Origin: Kiritimatiellia bacterium
GTDB taxonomy: Bacteria > Verrucomicrobiota > Kiritimatiellia > CAIVKH01
Direction: 5' to 3'
Assembly: GCA_025054615.1 (NCBI GenBank)
Contig: JANWZO010000003.1
Location: forward strand, 45,627-109,626
Length of the DNA stretch: 64,000 nt
Of the stretch, positions 11,151 through 21,295 are shown in pieces (positions within the stretch are counted from its first letter, which is position 1; each line of letters begins with the position of its first letter). Under the pieces are notes generated by a model. It was not told the origin of the DNA, searched no databases, and saw only the letters and a program-made list of their open reading frames with translations. A program made the position numbers and the translations under genes.

Positions 11151-12161
11151 ATGGACCTGCGCACCACGTACATGGGGCTGGAGCTGAAGCATCCGCTGGC
11201 GGCCTCCGCGTCGCCGCTCTCGGAATCACCGGAGAAAATCAAGCGGCTCGAAGACGCCGGCGTGTCCGCCGTGGTAATGTTCTCGATCTTCGAGGAACAA
11301 CTGCGGCAGGAGGCGGCCGTGCTCGATTACGCCCTCCACGCGGGGTCGGACAGTTTTGCCGAGTCGCTTTCATATTTCCCCAAGCTGGACGATTATGCCG
11401 TCAAGCCCGACCGCTACCTGGAGATCATCGCGAAGGCGAAGGCCTCGTGCCAGATTCCGATCATCGGTAGCCTGAACGGCGTCACGAACGAGGGGTGGGT
11501 CCGGTTTGCCAGGGAGATCCAGCAGGCCGGCGCCGACGCTCTTGAGCTCAACATTTACTGGACGCCTACGGATATGAATATGACGGGTGTCGAGGTCGAG
11601 CGCCGCTATCTGGACATCGTCAAGGCGGTCAAGGCCTCAGTGACGATCCCGGTTGCCGTGAAGCTCAGCCCGTTCTTCAGTTCCATGGCAAATTTTGCCA
11701 AGCAGCTTGATGAGGCGGGCGCGGATGCGCTGGTGTTGTTTAACCGGTTTTACCAGCCGGATTTCAACATCGAGGACCTCGAGGTCAAGCCGCAGCTCAG
11801 CCTGAGCAATCCGTATGAGATTCGGCTTCCCCTTCTCTGGATTGCCATCTTGTACGGGAAGCTTCGCGCGTCGCTGGGCGCGACCCGCGGCGTCCACAGC
11901 GCCATTGAGATCGTCAAATACGTGATGGCCGGAGCCGACGCTGTCTTCACGACGTCTGCCCTGCTGCAGCACGGACTGGCGCATGTCGGCCAGATGCTCT
12001 GGGACCTGAAAAATTGGATGGAGGTCCACGAATACGAGTCCATCCAGCAGATGAAGGGCTGCATGAGCCAGCAGCACGTGGAGGATCCGTCCGCGTTCGA
12101 ACGCGCGAACTACATCAAGACGCTGGAGAGCTACAAGGCGGTGTTGCGCGCCGCGAGGTGA
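11151..12161 (+). CDS. Dihydroorotate dehydrogenase-like flavoprotein
   Basis: 336 aa, start ATG behind AAAGGAGG, 13 bp after nifJ. The sequence follows the FMN-binding TIM barrel of class 1 DHODH/PreA proteins, beginning [14 protein letters not shown], with LNGVTNEGW, the PVAVKLSPF strand and a phosphate-binding [13 protein letters not shown] end. The usual substrate loop (NISCPN) is replaced by LNIYWTPTD, so orotate chemistry is doubtful. Members of this group are commonly found beside nifJ. Its real substrate is not known to me. Position suggests a redox partner of PFOR or ferredoxin rather than pyrimidine synthesis. Confidence 0.85.
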   Translation: MDLRTTYMGLELKHPLAASASPLSESPEKIKRLEDAGVSAVVMFSIFEEQLRQEAAVLDYALHAGSDSFAESLSYFPKLDDYAVKPDRYLEIIAKAKASCQIPIIGSLNGVTNEGWVRFAREIQQAGADALELNIYWTPTDMNMTGVEVERRYLDIVKAVKASVTIPVAVKLSPFFSSMANFAKQLDEAGADALVLFNRFYQPDFNIEDLEVKPQLSLSNPYEIRLPLLWIAILYGKLRASLGATRGVHSAIEIVKYVMAGADAVFTTSALLQHGLAHVGQMLWDLKNWMEVHEYESIQQMKGCMSQQHVEDPSAFERANYIKTLESYKAVLRAAR

Positions 12162-12208
12162 ATACACTTTGCGCCTCGATACCGGGGCCGATCACGGAGG
12201 AGAACACC

Positions 12209-12400
12209 ATGAAAGTAAAAATTGACGAAAGTGCCTGCACGGGGTGCGCGGTCTGCAGCGACACCTGCCCCGAGGTCTTCAAGCTTGGCGAGGACAATAT
12301 CGCCAAGGTGATTGTGGACGTGGTTCCGGCCGGCAAGGAGGACACCGTCCGCGAATGCGCGGCGAACTGTCCTGTGTCCTGCATTTCCGTTGAGGAATAG
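12209..12400 (+). CDS. Small [4Fe-4S] ferredoxin
   Basis: 63 aa. Cysteines 10, 13 and 16 in CTGCAVC plus Cys54 (CPVSC) are arranged as in single-cluster [4Fe-4S] ferredoxins. Cys20 and Cys50 could form the disulfide that some members keep in place of a second cluster. GGAGG lies about 7 nt before the ATG. Sitting between PFOR and the Rnf genes, it is the obvious carrier of electrons from pyruvate to Rnf. Confidence 0.93.
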   Translation: MKVKIDESACTGCAVCSDTCPEVFKLGEDNIAKVIVDVVPAGKEDTVRECAANCPVSCISVEE

Positions 12401-12415
12401 GCCGGGAGGCCGCGG

Positions 12416-12703
12416 ATGACCGCGCCTTCCGTCAACGCTGCAGGCTGCAGCAACGGTTGTGCGCACTGCGCCGCCCGTTCCACGATCGAAACTGCCCCGG
12501 ATGCGCCGGCGGGAGTTCGGCTGGCGGCCTTGGCCGCGCTGGTCTTCATCGGACCGTTGGTCGGCGCCGCCTTTGGAGCGGTCCGGGCCGGCGGGGGAGG
12601 GGTGCGTCAGGTCATCGGTGCGCTTGCGGGATTTGCCGCGGGCGTGGTAGCCGCGCGAGCCACGCTTTGCCTACTGACGGACCGACGGCGGGGCAACCGA
12701 TGA
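12416..12703 (+). CDS. Small RseC-like cysteine-motif membrane protein of the rnf operon
   Basis: 95 aa. A short Cys cluster, GCSNGCAHC, occupies residues 10-18. Two hydrophobic segments follow: about 35-57 (AALAALVFIGPLVGAAFGAV) and about 63-88. RseC-family proteins (SoxR reducing system) have an N-terminal Cys cluster and two C-terminal membrane helices, but with a soluble domain between them that is missing here. The stop overlaps the rnfC start, so it belongs to the Rnf operon. A role in Rnf assembly or cluster delivery is an inference from position only. Confidence 0.7.
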   Translation: MTAPSVNAAGCSNGCAHCAARSTIETAPDAPAGVRLAALAALVFIGPLVGAAFGAVRAGGGGVRQVIGALAGFAAGVVAARATLCLLTDRRRGNR

Positions 12704-14055
12704 TCGCACCGCTTCCAGAGGCGCCCGCGATTCGGCCATTCGCAGGGGGTGTTCATCCGCCGGAAAACAAGCATCTGGCAGCGGACCACCCGATTGAGGT
12801 GCTGCCGACGCCCGCCGTGGTCCATCTGCCCTTGCATCAGCACGCCGGTGCGCCGTGTGTCAGCAAGGTCCGGTTTCGCCAGGAGGTCAAGTGGGGCGAC
12901 GTAATCGCGGACGCAGAGGCGTTTGTCTCGGCGCCGATCCATTCTCCGGTCAACGGCGTCGCGCAACTTGGCGGCGTGACCACGCTGCCGAACGGTCGGC
13001 ATGTCAAGACGCAACCAATCAAGGCCGGCCCCGACCAGACGGATGCCGCGCAACTTAAGGCGATCCTTCTCAGCGGCCCCTGGCCGTTCGAGCGGATCGG
13101 GCAGCTCGATCCCGCCGAGATAACGCGCAAGTGCCGCGCGTCCGGACTGGTCGGAGAGGGAGGCGCGGCCTTCCCGACCCATGTGAAGTTGACACGCAAC
13201 GAAAAGCGGCCGGTTGACACCCTGCTGGTCAACGGGTGCGAGTGCGAGCCGTACCTGACCTCGGATTACCGGCTGATGGTCGAAGCTCCCGACGCAATTG
13301 TGGCCGGCGCGCTCCTCGCCGCTCGCGCCGCCGGCGCGGCGCGGATCGTGATCGCCGTCGAGGACAATAAACCTCGCGCGATTGAGACGCTCAATCGCGT
13401 TGCCGCCGAACACGGCATCCGCGTTGTGGCGGTACCCACGAAATATCCGATGGGAGGCGAGAAGCAGTTGATCCCGACAGTGCTCGGCCGAGCCGTGCCC
13501 AATGGTGGTCTGCCGCTGGACGTGGGCGTCGTCGTCATCAACGTCGGTACTGCCACCGCGCTGGCTGCGGCCGTTCTGCGCGACCGGCCGCTCACGCACA
13601 GAGTGGTCTCGGTGACGGGCGCGGGCATTGCGTCGCCGAAGAACATTCTCGCCCCGATCGGCACGCCGATTTCAGAGTTGATCGCCTTTTGCGGCGGATT
13701 GAAGCCCGATGCGGCGCGGGTTCTGGCCGGCGGGCCCATGATGGGCTTCGCGCTCCATTCGCTGGATGTGCCCGTTACCAAGGGGACGAGCGGGATCGTC
13801 TGCCTGACCACCCCGGAGGTGCGGCGCGCCGAGGAAACCGCCTGCGTGCGCTGCGGTCGATGTGTGGACGTCTGCCCGCTCCGCCTGGTACCGACCAAGA
13901 TCGCGCTCGCCTCGCGCCACAGGGATTGGGAGACAGCGAAACGCTACCATCTGCGCGTGTGCTGCGAATGCGGCTGCTGCGCCTACGTGTGCCCGGCGGG
14001 AATCCCGCTGGTGCAGCTCATCCGCATGGGCAAGGTGATGGCGGAAGGCGTGTGA
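12700..14055 (+). CDS. rnfC: Electron transport complex subunit RnfC
   Basis: 451 aa from the ATG at 12700, overlapping the preceding stop. RnfC is the peripheral subunit that binds NAD(H) and FMN, with homology to NuoF. The GEGGAAFPTHVK segment corresponds to the Gly-rich nucleotide loop, VNGCECEPYLTSDYRLM to the family signature. Two C-terminal [4Fe-4S] sites are CVRCGRCVDVCP and CCECGCCAYVCP. It starts the rnfCDGEAB set, which moves electrons between ferredoxin and NAD+ while pumping Na+ or H+. Confidence 0.96.
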   Translation: MIAPLPEAPAIRPFAGGVHPPENKHLAADHPIEVLPTPAVVHLPLHQHAGAPCVSKVRFRQEVKWGDVIADAEAFVSAPIHSPVNGVAQLGGVTTLPNGRHVKTQPIKAGPDQTDAAQLKAILLSGPWPFERIGQLDPAEITRKCRASGLVGEGGAAFPTHVKLTRNEKRPVDTLLVNGCECEPYLTSDYRLMVEAPDAIVAGALLAARAAGAARIVIAVEDNKPRAIETLNRVAAEHGIRVVAVPTKYPMGGEKQLIPTVLGRAVPNGGLPLDVGVVVINVGTATALAAAVLRDRPLTHRVVSVTGAGIASPKNILAPIGTPISELIAFCGGLKPDAARVLAGGPMMGFALHSLDVPVTKGTSGIVCLTTPEVRRAEETACVRCGRCVDVCPLRLVPTKIALASRHRDWETAKRYHLRVCCECGCCAYVCPAGIPLVQLIRMGKVMAEGV

Positions 14056-14074
14056 CTCGGGAGATCGGTCAGCG

Positions 14075-15073
14075 ATGAGCGAGCTGGGAACAAACGTGCC
14101 CGTTGGAACGGCGCCGCCGAACCTGGTGGTGGCGCCCGGGCCACATCTACACAGTGGATCGCTGACGACGCAGAGGATGATGTTCGATGTGATCGGCGCG
14201 ATCCTGCCGGTGGCCGTGGTGGAAATCGCGATGAGCGGACACGCCTCGTTTTACAAGCTGCTGTTTGCGGCGGCCTGCTGCATGGGCGCGGAGTGGTTGT
14301 TCCAACGGATGCGGGGGCGGCGCGCGACCCTGCGCGACGGCTCGGCGCTGCTGACGGGATTGATCCTCGGCCTGTCCTTCCCGCCCAATACGCCGTGGCA
14401 CATCGTGTTCAGCGCGTCGCTCGTCGCTATCGGTCTTGGGAAAATGGCCTACGGCGGGCTGGGCCAGAACATTTTCAATCCGGCGATGGTGGGACGCGCC
14501 TTTGCCATCGTCGCGTTCCCGTCGGCGTTGGGCGCATCGGCCTACGTGCCGTCCGTCGATGGCGTGAGCCTGGCGACCCCGCTGTCGGCGTTCAAGGCGG
14601 AGGGGTTCATCGCGCCACTTGTCTCATTGTTCGCCGGGGTGGGGGAGAACGCGTATGGAACCTCGAGCGCCTTGGCGAGCCTCGTAGGCGGTGTGTACCT
14701 ATGCCTTCGCCGATCGGCGTCGTGGGAGATCCCCGCCGCCATGCTCGGCGCGGCGGCGCTAGGCGCGGGCGTTATCCAGGCGCTCGGAGTCAGCGGCGGC
14801 TGGACAGTCCTGCATGAACTCAGTGGGGGCGCCCTCGTGTTTGGCGCGTTCTTTATCGCGACGGACCCGGTGACCAGCCCCCTCACCCCCTTGGGAAAGG
14901 CCATTTTTGGCGCGGGCATTGGGCTGCTGGTGATCGTCATCCGCAAGCTGACGGGCTATCCCGAAGGCGTGATGTTTGCGGTGCTGGTCATGAATGCCTT
15001 CACGCCGCTGATCAACCGCTGGACCGTGCCCACCCCGCTTGGCGGACCCATGCCCGAAAGGAAGTCGTCATGA
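14075..15073 (+). CDS. rnfD: Electron transport complex subunit RnfD
   Basis: 332 aa integral membrane protein with about ten hydrophobic segments, homologous to NqrB. The FMN is covalently attached to a threonine in this family. DGVSLATPL places that residue at Thr168. GGLGQNIFNPA and the C-terminal FFIATDPVTSP blocks are typical. The stop overlaps the rnfG start by 4 nt. Confidence 0.95.
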   Translation: MSELGTNVPVGTAPPNLVVAPGPHLHSGSLTTQRMMFDVIGAILPVAVVEIAMSGHASFYKLLFAAACCMGAEWLFQRMRGRRATLRDGSALLTGLILGLSFPPNTPWHIVFSASLVAIGLGKMAYGGLGQNIFNPAMVGRAFAIVAFPSALGASAYVPSVDGVSLATPLSAFKAEGFIAPLVSLFAGVGENAYGTSSALASLVGGVYLCLRRSASWEIPAAMLGAAALGAGVIQALGVSGGWTVLHELSGGALVFGAFFIATDPVTSPLTPLGKAIFGAGIGLLVIVIRKLTGYPEGVMFAVLVMNAFTPLINRWTVPTPLGGPMPERKSS

Positions 15074-15624
15074 TGCGATATGTCCGCGAGGCCTGGCTGG
15101 TGATCGCGCTGTGCCTGCTGTTCGGAGCGGCGCTGGCCGGTGTCCAGGCGGCCCTCCAGCCGAAGGTGGAGGCAAACAAACTGGCGGACACCCTTGGGCA
15201 AATCCCCGCGCTCGTTCCGGGCGCCGTCTCCGGCGTGGCGGAAACGATCGGCGGGCTTCGCACCTTCCGCGCGCTGGACGCAGAGCGCCGAGAAGTGGGC
15301 CGCGTCCTCGTCGCCTCAGGCCAGGGTTTCGCCGACCGCATCGAGCTGCTGGTGGGCGTGGACGCCGCGGGCGAGCGGATCACCGGCCTCTACATTGTGG
15401 ATCAGAAGGAAACCCCCGGGCTCGGCGATTTCATTACGAAAGAGAAATGGCGAGCGCAATTTGCCGGCAAGCCCGCGCGCGTGCCGTTGCGCGTGACCAA
15501 GTCCGGCGCGACGCGGCCGGAGCAGGTGGACGGGGTTACCGGCGCGACGATCTCGTCCGAAGCGGTGGTTTCGATCGTCAATACCGCCCTGGCGCAATGG
15601 AGAAAGGAGGCGCCGGGACTATGA
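15070..15624 (+). CDS. rnfG: Electron transport complex subunit RnfG
   Basis: 184 aa. One N-terminal membrane anchor ([16 protein letters not shown]) is followed by a periplasmic FMN-binding domain. [10 protein letters not shown] places the flavinylated residue at Thr160. ETPGLGD, at about residues 114-120, is also conserved. Family proteins need an ApbE-type flavin transferase, which is not in this window. Overlaps both neighbours. Confidence 0.95.
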   Translation: MMRYVREAWLVIALCLLFGAALAGVQAALQPKVEANKLADTLGQIPALVPGAVSGVAETIGGLRTFRALDAERREVGRVLVASGQGFADRIELLVGVDAAGERITGLYIVDQKETPGLGDFITKEKWRAQFAGKPARVPLRVTKSGATRPEQVDGVTGATISSEAVVSIVNTALAQWRKEAPGL

Positions 15625-16274
15625 GCCGATCCCTGCCCGATCCTCGCGAACGTTTCCTCAACGGCATTCTGCCGGAAAATCCGGTCTATCGCCAGGTGCT
15701 CGGGATGTGTCCGTCCCTCGCGGTGACGAACACCATGGAAGGGGCCATAACCATGGCGGGGGCCGTGCTCTTCGTGCTCGTTTGCTCAAATGTCTTGATC
15801 AGCCTGATCCGGGGGCTCCTGAAGCCGCACCTTCGAATCCTGGTCTTCACGCTGACGATCGCGACGTTCGTCACCATCGCGGACCGCCTCTTGGCCGCCT
15901 ATCTCTACGACATGAGCAAGCAGCTCGGTCCGTACATCCCGTTGATCATCGTCAATTGTGTGATCATCGCGCGGATCGAGGTCTGCGGGTCGAAACAGGG
16001 CCCGCTGGCGGCCGCGGCGGACGCCCTCGGGCAGTCGCTCGGTTTCGGGCTGGGGCTCGCGGGCATTGCGACCGTCCGAGAGATTCTTGGATTCGGTACG
16101 TGGTTCGGTCGATGGCTCGGCTGGCGGGTCATTCCGGACACCTCGCCAGCCCTCTGGGACGAATGGGTGGTGATGATCCTTCCGCCGGGAGCTTTCCTCA
16201 CGCTTGGCGTGCTGATGGGAGCGATAAACTGGATCCAGGCGATCCGAAGGCAAAGGGCGCGGCAGGCGACATGA
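15621..16274 (+). CDS. rnfE: Electron transport complex subunit RnfE
   Basis: 217 aa, start ATG at 15621 overlapping the rnfG stop. Six hydrophobic segments; NqrD homologue. The conserved [10 protein letters not shown] and [10 protein letters not shown] blocks are present; their cysteines coordinate the membrane iron centre shared with RnfA. The gene overlaps rnfA by 4 nt. Confidence 0.95.
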   Translation: MSRSLPDPRERFLNGILPENPVYRQVLGMCPSLAVTNTMEGAITMAGAVLFVLVCSNVLISLIRGLLKPHLRILVFTLTIATFVTIADRLLAAYLYDMSKQLGPYIPLIIVNCVIIARIEVCGSKQGPLAAAADALGQSLGFGLGLAGIATVREILGFGTWFGRWLGWRVIPDTSPALWDEWVVMILPPGAFLTLGVLMGAINWIQAIRRQRARQAT

Positions 16275-17005
16275 GTTATCTTCAGTCCATCTTCATAACG
16301 GCGGTGACGATGGTGCTCATCAACAATATGGTGTTGCACTACTTCGTCGGAATTTGCCCCTTCATCGGCGTCTCGAGGCGCGTCGACACCGCATTTGGGA
16401 TGGGATGCGCAGTGACCTTCGTGGTCTCCATTGCGGCGGCCTTAAGCTGGCTGTTGACCTACTTCGTGTTGTCTCCGGGGGCGCCCCTGGCGACGTGGCT
16501 TGTGAAGCTCGCTAACCCGGCGTTCGCGGGCACGGTGAACCTCAGCGTGCTGAGCTATCTGGTCTATATCTTCGTGATCGCCGCAACGGTTCAGCTGGTC
16601 GAGATGTACGTCCGCAAGTTTTTCCCGGGACTCTACCGGGCCTTTGGGGTCTTCCTGCCACTAATCACGACCAATTGCTTGATCCTGTTTGTATGTCTCG
16701 AGGTGATGAAGAATCTGTCAGTGGACGCGGGAGCGCCCTGGGGGCTCGACCGCACACTGATCCATGCGATTTCGTCCGGCCTGGGCTTCATGCTGGCCAT
16801 TGTGCTCATGGCGGGGATCCGGCAAGAACTGGACACGTGCGACGTGCCGGCTCCGTTGCGGGGCCCGGCCATTACGCTCATTACAGCGGGAATCCTGGCG
16901 CTCGCCTTTCTGGGATTCACAGGCGTCGACCGGAATCTGATCAAGCTGGGCGAGGGCGGGCCTGAGGCGGTGCTGCCGAAGGGCCGCGTGGAGGCTTCGC
17001 CATGA
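16271..17005 (+). CDS. rnfA: Electron transport complex subunit RnfA
   Basis: 244 aa, somewhat longer than the usual 190-200 aa because of a hydrophilic tail of about 35 residues. Six hydrophobic segments; NqrE homologue and topologically inverted partner of RnfE. The blocks [18 protein letters not shown] and LITTNCLI carry the family cysteines. The stop overlaps the rnfB start by 4 nt. Confidence 0.95.
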   Translation: MSYLQSIFITAVTMVLINNMVLHYFVGICPFIGVSRRVDTAFGMGCAVTFVVSIAAALSWLLTYFVLSPGAPLATWLVKLANPAFAGTVNLSVLSYLVYIFVIAATVQLVEMYVRKFFPGLYRAFGVFLPLITTNCLILFVCLEVMKNLSVDAGAPWGLDRTLIHAISSGLGFMLAIVLMAGIRQELDTCDVPAPLRGPAITLITAGILALAFLGFTGVDRNLIKLGEGGPEAVLPKGRVEASP

Positions 17006-17916
17006 TGGATCTCGCCACCATGGCCCTTGCGGGAGGGACCATGATGGGCCTCGGCGTCGCGGCAGGCTGGGTCCTCGGTTGGGCGAGCCGTATTTTCCAC
17101 GTCGAGGTGGACCCGCGGATTGAACGGGTCAACGCCGTGCTGCCGGGCGCCAACTGCGGAGGATGCGGATGCACGGGCTGCCAGTTGTATGCGGAGGCCG
17201 TGGTGGCCGGCAGGATCGGGCCGGACAAATGCACAGTAGGGGGTCCCAGCGTGGCCCAGGCGATTGCCGAGATTCTCGGCGTCGAGTTAGGGGAGACCTG
17301 GCCTTTCCGACCGATCGTCCACTGCCGCGCGCACACGGGAGACAAACTCCAGATGGGAAACTATAGCGGCGAATCCACCTGCGCAGCGGCCAACCTCGTT
17401 AACGGCGTGCAAGGTTGCACCTATGGCTGTCTCGGCTTCGGCGATTGCGAGCGCGCGTGTGAATACGACGCCATTCACGTGGTCGATGGCCTGGCGACGG
17501 TCGATTACGAAAAATGCACGGGCTGCGGCGCCTGCGCCCGCGTTTGCCCGCGCAACATTATCACAATGGTTCCGTTCAAGCGCGAACGGATGCTCGCGGT
17601 CGCGTGTTCGAACAAGGATTTCGGCAAAGATGTTCGCGCGGTGTGCAAGGTCGGCTGCCTCGGGTGCAAGGCCTGCTCGAAGGCCAGCGGCTTGTTCATC
17701 GTGACTGACAACCTCGCGCGGGTCGACTACGATCACTATGACCCGGAGCATTTCGTCGGGGTCGATGTCGCGATCGAGAAGTGTCCGGCCCAGGGCATTC
17801 TTTATGTGGGCAAACCGGAAAAAAGGGATTTGGAGAAACTGGGCGATATCGAGCCGCCGAAGTTGGTGGAGGCTAATTTCAGGACCACCGTGGACAGGAC
17901 GGACTGGCAGGGATGA
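17002..17916 (+). CDS. rnfB: Electron transport complex subunit RnfB
   Basis: 304 aa. An N-terminal membrane anchor (residues about 7-30) is followed by the Fes-type [4Fe-4S] domain, CGGCGCTGC. The ferredoxin module then holds [27 protein letters not shown] and further Cys groups ([11 protein letters not shown]) near residues 215-225. RnfB is the entry point for electrons from reduced ferredoxin. It closes the rnf set and is followed after 60 bp by the HoxI-like gene. Confidence 0.96.
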   Translation: MMDLATMALAGGTMMGLGVAAGWVLGWASRIFHVEVDPRIERVNAVLPGANCGGCGCTGCQLYAEAVVAGRIGPDKCTVGGPSVAQAIAEILGVELGETWPFRPIVHCRAHTGDKLQMGNYSGESTCAAANLVNGVQGCTYGCLGFGDCERACEYDAIHVVDGLATVDYEKCTGCGACARVCPRNIITMVPFKRERMLAVACSNKDFGKDVRAVCKVGCLGCKACSKASGLFIVTDNLARVDYDHYDPEHFVGVDVAIEKCPAQGILYVGKPEKRDLEKLGDIEPPKLVEANFRTTVDRTDWQG

Positions 17917-17976
17917 AACGGAGGGCAGACTAGCGGGCACCTACACCGATAAACCCCATGAGGAGGCTCAACGAAC

Positions 17977-18429
17977 ATGCTGCACATTCGTGAATTCGTG
18001 ATGAAACAACCGCTCTTCGCGGGGCTGGACGCTGAAACCGTAGACTGGATCATCGGGTCCTCCTCCGCGCGCGAGTATGAGCCGGGCCAGTTCCTGCTCC
18101 GTGCAGGCAAACCCGCTGACCACCTGTTTCTGATTGTGCGCGGGCGTGTGGCCATTGAAGTGCCGCCGCAGGGCGAGAAAGGGGCAATCATCATCCAGAC
18201 CCTGGCGGACGGCGACACGGTGGGATGGTCATGGATGCTTCCGCCCTATACGTGGAACCTCGACGCTCGGGCGCTCGAGAAGACCGTGGCCGTCGCGATT
18301 GACGCCGCGAAGCTGCGCGCCCGAATCGAGGGCGACGTCGCCCTTGCGGCGAAAATGTACCGTCGGTTTTCCGAGGTGATGCTGCAGCGCATCCACGGAA
18401 TGCGCAAGCAACTATATGAAACCGTGTGA
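17977..18429 (+). CDS. hoxI: Single-domain cyclic-nucleotide-binding-fold protein, HoxI-like
   Basis: 150 aa consisting only of a CRP-type beta-barrel (residues about 8-130: PLFAGLDAETV, GQFLLRAGKPADHLFLIVRGRV, LADGDTVGWSWM) and a short C-terminal helix. There is no DNA-binding domain, so it is not a CRP-like transcription factor. In Cupriavidus necator the NAD-reducing hydrogenase has a comparable accessory subunit, HoxI, that provides an NADPH site. This gene lies 6 bp before hoxE, which makes that the best hypothesis. The phosphate-binding Arg of cAMP receptors is not evident. GAGGAGG precedes the ATG. Confidence 0.78.
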   Translation: MLHIREFVMKQPLFAGLDAETVDWIIGSSSAREYEPGQFLLRAGKPADHLFLIVRGRVAIEVPPQGEKGAIIIQTLADGDTVGWSWMLPPYTWNLDARALEKTVAVAIDAAKLRARIEGDVALAAKMYRRFSEVMLQRIHGMRKQLYETV

Positions 18430-18435
18430 AGGAGA

Positions 18436-18942
18436 ATGACGATGCCGATCGCCCCTCCAAAAATCGAACCGCCGAGCGCCGACAAGCGATGGCGCCTGGT
18501 CGACAACACGATGCGCAAGCACGGATATCGGCCGGATGCGCTGATCGAAGCGCTGCACACCATGCAGGAGTGTTTTGGCTACCTGGACGAGCCGGGCCTC
18601 AAATTCGTGGCGCGTTCGTTGCGGCTGCCTCTCAGCAAAGTCTTCGGCGTCGCCACGTTCTACCATTTCTTTACGCTGAAGCCGAAGGGGCGCCACACCT
18701 GCGTCGTCTGCATGGGTACGGCATGCTACATCAAAGGCGCTCAAAACATTTTGGATGAGATTGAGAAAACCTACGGCGTCAAACCCGGGGAGACCACGCG
18801 GGACGATGCGCTATCGGTCCTCACGGCCCGCTGCATCGGGTCGTGTGGCCTCGCCGCGGCGGTGGTCGTGGACGGCAATATCCTGGGCAAAGTCACCCCG
18901 GCACAAACCCTCGAGCATCTGGAAAAGGTGGTGAAAACATGA
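18436..18942 (+). CDS. hoxE: Bidirectional [NiFe] hydrogenase diaphorase subunit HoxE
   Basis: 168 aa, thioredoxin-like [2Fe-2S] protein homologous to NuoE. Cysteines in [11 protein letters not shown] and [10 protein letters not shown] supply the four cluster ligands. [13 protein letters not shown] is the family signature. An internal ATG at 18442 is an alternative start. The stop overlaps hoxF by 4 nt. Gene order E-F-U-Y-H identifies a group 3d hydrogenase rather than respiratory complex I. Confidence 0.94.
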   Translation: MTMPIAPPKIEPPSADKRWRLVDNTMRKHGYRPDALIEALHTMQECFGYLDEPGLKFVARSLRLPLSKVFGVATFYHFFTLKPKGRHTCVVCMGTACYIKGAQNILDEIEKTYGVKPGETTRDDALSVLTARCIGSCGLAAAVVVDGNILGKVTPAQTLEHLEKVVKT

Positions 18943-20585
18943 CCCCGGAAGAACTTCGCGAGTTGGCGGAAAAGCGCCGCGCGCAGCTCAAGCAACCCCG
19001 TTGCCGGTTGAATGTGTGCCTAGCGGCGGGATGCCAGTCCTGTGCCGGCGACAGCGTGTTCAAGGCAATCAAACAACAGATTGAGGCGCGAAAGCTCGAC
19101 GGCGTGCAGGTGCGCGGCGTCGGCTGTCTAGGGCTCTGCGCCGAGGGCCCGCTCGTCCTCGTCGAACCCTCGGGGCTGTTGTACCAGCGGGTGAAGCCGG
19201 AGGACGCGGGCGAGCTGCTGGACGCTTTGGAGGGTGCCCCGCTCAAGCGCCTCGAATGCCCCACCGACGTGCCCTTTTTCAGGGCTCAAAAGAAAATTGT
19301 CCTCGAAAACGCGGGCGTCATCGATCCTGAAAACTTGGAAGATTATCTGGCAGCCAAAGGTTACGAGGGTCTGATTCGTGCGCTGACGGACATGACGCCG
19401 GCCGATGTGATTGCCGAAGTCACCACGAGCGGTTTGCGCGGCCGCGGGGGCGGCGGGTATCCCACGGGCTTGAAATGGAGCACCGTCGCGAAGTCCAAGG
19501 GCGCGAAAAAGTACGTCATTTGCAACGGTGACGAGGGCGACCCGGGTGCGTTTATGGACCGCGCCGTGCTCGAAAGCGATCCGCACCGCGTGATCGAGGG
19601 CATGATCATCGCGGCCTACGCGGTCGGCGCGCAGCACGGCTATGCCTACATCCGCGCCGAATATCCCCTCGCGGTCAAGCGGATGCAAAACGCCATCAAA
19701 CAGGCGCAAAAAGCGGGGCTGCTTGGCGATGGCATCCTCGGCACGAGTTTCTCATTCAACATGGAGGTTCGGTTGGGGGCCGGCGCCTTCGTCTGCGGCG
19801 AGGAAACGGCCCTGATCGCATCCATCGAGGGCAAGCGCGGACAGCCGCGCCCGCGCCCGCCGTTCCCCGCGGAATCCGGGCTTTGGGGATATCCCACGCT
19901 GATCAATAACGTGGAGACCTTCGCGAACATCCCGCCGATCCTGCGGCATGGCGGCGCTTGGTATGCCGCTATCGGCACCGAGAAAAGCAAGGGCACAAAG
20001 GTCTTTGCCCTTGCCGGCCGTGTAAAGAATACGGGCCTCATCGAGGTGCCGATGGGCATCACGTTGCGCGAGATCATCTTCGATATCGGCGGGGGTATCC
20101 CGGACGGGAAAAAATTCAAGGCGGTTCAGACCGGCGGACCGTCTGGCGGCTGTATCCCAGAGCAGTATCTAGACATGCCGGTGGATTATGATTCGCTAGC
20201 CAGGGTCGGATCCATTATGGGGTCAGGCGGCATGATCGTGATGGACGAAACCTCCTGCATGGTCGATGTCGCCAAATTCTTCATGGATTTCTGCAAGGCG
20301 GAATCCTGCGGTAAGTGCGTTCCGTGCCGCGCCGGCACCGACCAGATGCACGGAATCCTGACGAAAATCTGCAACGGAGAGGCGACTCTCGACGACCTGG
20401 CGCTGCTCGAGCGGCTGTGCGATGTCGTAAAAAACACTAGCCTTTGTGGGCTCGGCCAGACGGCGCCCAACCCGGTGCTCTCGACGCTGAAATATTTCCG
20501 AGACGAGTACCTCGCCCACATTGTCGACAAACGGTGCCCGGCCGGCGTCTGCAAAATCAAAGCCCCTGCGGAGGTTCACGCATGA
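18939..20585 (+). CDS. hoxF: Bidirectional hydrogenase diaphorase subunit HoxF
   Basis: 548 aa, NuoF-like catalytic diaphorase. An N-terminal [2Fe-2S] thioredoxin-like domain (CLAAGCQSC and [10 protein letters not shown]) precedes the FMN/NAD(H) domain with [16 protein letters not shown] and [14 protein letters not shown]. The C-terminal [4Fe-4S] site is ESCGKCVPC with a distant Cys in SLCGLGQ. It oxidises NADH, or reduces NAD+, and exchanges electrons with HoxU. Start ATG at 18939 chosen for overlap with the hoxE stop. Confidence 0.95.
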   Translation: MTPEELRELAEKRRAQLKQPRCRLNVCLAAGCQSCAGDSVFKAIKQQIEARKLDGVQVRGVGCLGLCAEGPLVLVEPSGLLYQRVKPEDAGELLDALEGAPLKRLECPTDVPFFRAQKKIVLENAGVIDPENLEDYLAAKGYEGLIRALTDMTPADVIAEVTTSGLRGRGGGGYPTGLKWSTVAKSKGAKKYVICNGDEGDPGAFMDRAVLESDPHRVIEGMIIAAYAVGAQHGYAYIRAEYPLAVKRMQNAIKQAQKAGLLGDGILGTSFSFNMEVRLGAGAFVCGEETALIASIEGKRGQPRPRPPFPAESGLWGYPTLINNVETFANIPPILRHGGAWYAAIGTEKSKGTKVFALAGRVKNTGLIEVPMGITLREIIFDIGGGIPDGKKFKAVQTGGPSGGCIPEQYLDMPVDYDSLARVGSIMGSGGMIVMDETSCMVDVAKFFMDFCKAESCGKCVPCRAGTDQMHGILTKICNGEATLDDLALLERLCDVVKNTSLCGLGQTAPNPVLSTLKYFRDEYLAHIVDKRCPAGVCKIKAPAEVHA

Positions 20586-21295
20586 GCGAATCTATTCTCA
20601 CCCTGTCAATCGATGGTAAGGACGTCAGCGCGGTGGCCGGGCAGACGATTCTCGAAGTCGCGCGGGAAAATGGTATCGCGATCCCCACGCTATGCTACCT
20701 GCAGGGACTCACCCCCGTGGGCGCCTGCCGGATGTGCCTAGTGGAGGTTAAGGGCGTGCCCAAACTTCTGCCAGCCTGCGTCACCCGGGCTGCCGAGGGC
20801 ATGGAGGTGACGACCCAGACGCCCCGCCTGCAGGAGTATCGACGGACGATCGTGGAGCTCCTGTTTGCTGAGCGCAATCATGTCTGCGCCGTTTGCGTGA
20901 GCAACAACCATTGCGAACTGCAGGACCTGGCGCGCCGAGTCGGAATGAACCATGTCCGCGTCCCGTATCGATATCCCCGACTGGGCGTGGACGCCACGCA
21001 CCCGCGGTTCGCTGTCGACCACAACCGATGCGTGCTGTGCGGGCGATGTGTCCGGGTCTGCGATGAGATTGAGGGCGCGCATACGTGGGATTTCATGGGT
21101 CGCGGCATTGAATGCCGCGTTATCACCGACATGAACCAGCCGTGGGGAAGCTCCGAAACCTGCACCTCGTGCGGCAAGTGCGTCCACGTCTGCCCGACTG
21201 GCACGCTCACCGAAAAGGGCCGCGCGGCCGCCGAGATGAAGAAGCGGCTACAATTTCTGCCGTACCTGACGCTGATGAGGGAGGCCAGACCATGA
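20582..21295 (+). CDS. hoxU: Bidirectional hydrogenase diaphorase subunit HoxU
   Basis: 237 aa, homologous to the N-terminal part of NuoG. An N-terminal [2Fe-2S] ferredoxin domain ([15 protein letters not shown]) is followed by a His/Cys3 cluster segment, [12 protein letters not shown], and two [4Fe-4S] motifs, [11 protein letters not shown] and [12 protein letters not shown]. It wires HoxEF to the hydrogenase dimer. Overlaps both neighbours by 4 nt. Confidence 0.95.
   Translation: MSESILTLSIDGKDVSAVAGQTILEVARENGIAIPTLCYLQGLTPVGACRMCLVEVKGVPKLLPACVTRAAEGMEVTTQTPRLQEYRRTIVELLFAERNHVCAVCVSNNHCELQDLARRVGMNHVRVPYRYPRLGVDATHPRFAVDHNRCVLCGRCVRVCDEIEGAHTWDFMGRGIECRVITDMNQPWGSSETCTSCGKCVHVCPTGTLTEKGRAAAEMKKRLQFLPYLTLMREARP

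Noticed and set aside
12607-13599. 330-codon antisense frame across rnfC
   Set aside because: Shadow of rnfC; composition is skewed to Arg/Asp/Gly and no start signal is seen. The same applies to long antisense frames over nifJ (7511-8503), cysK (34575-35783) and ugd (26570-28084).
18436-21295. Respiratory complex I fragment (NuoEFG)
   Set aside because: The E-F-U set is followed directly by HoxY and HoxH with full [NiFe] ligands, so it is the diaphorase of a hydrogenase.
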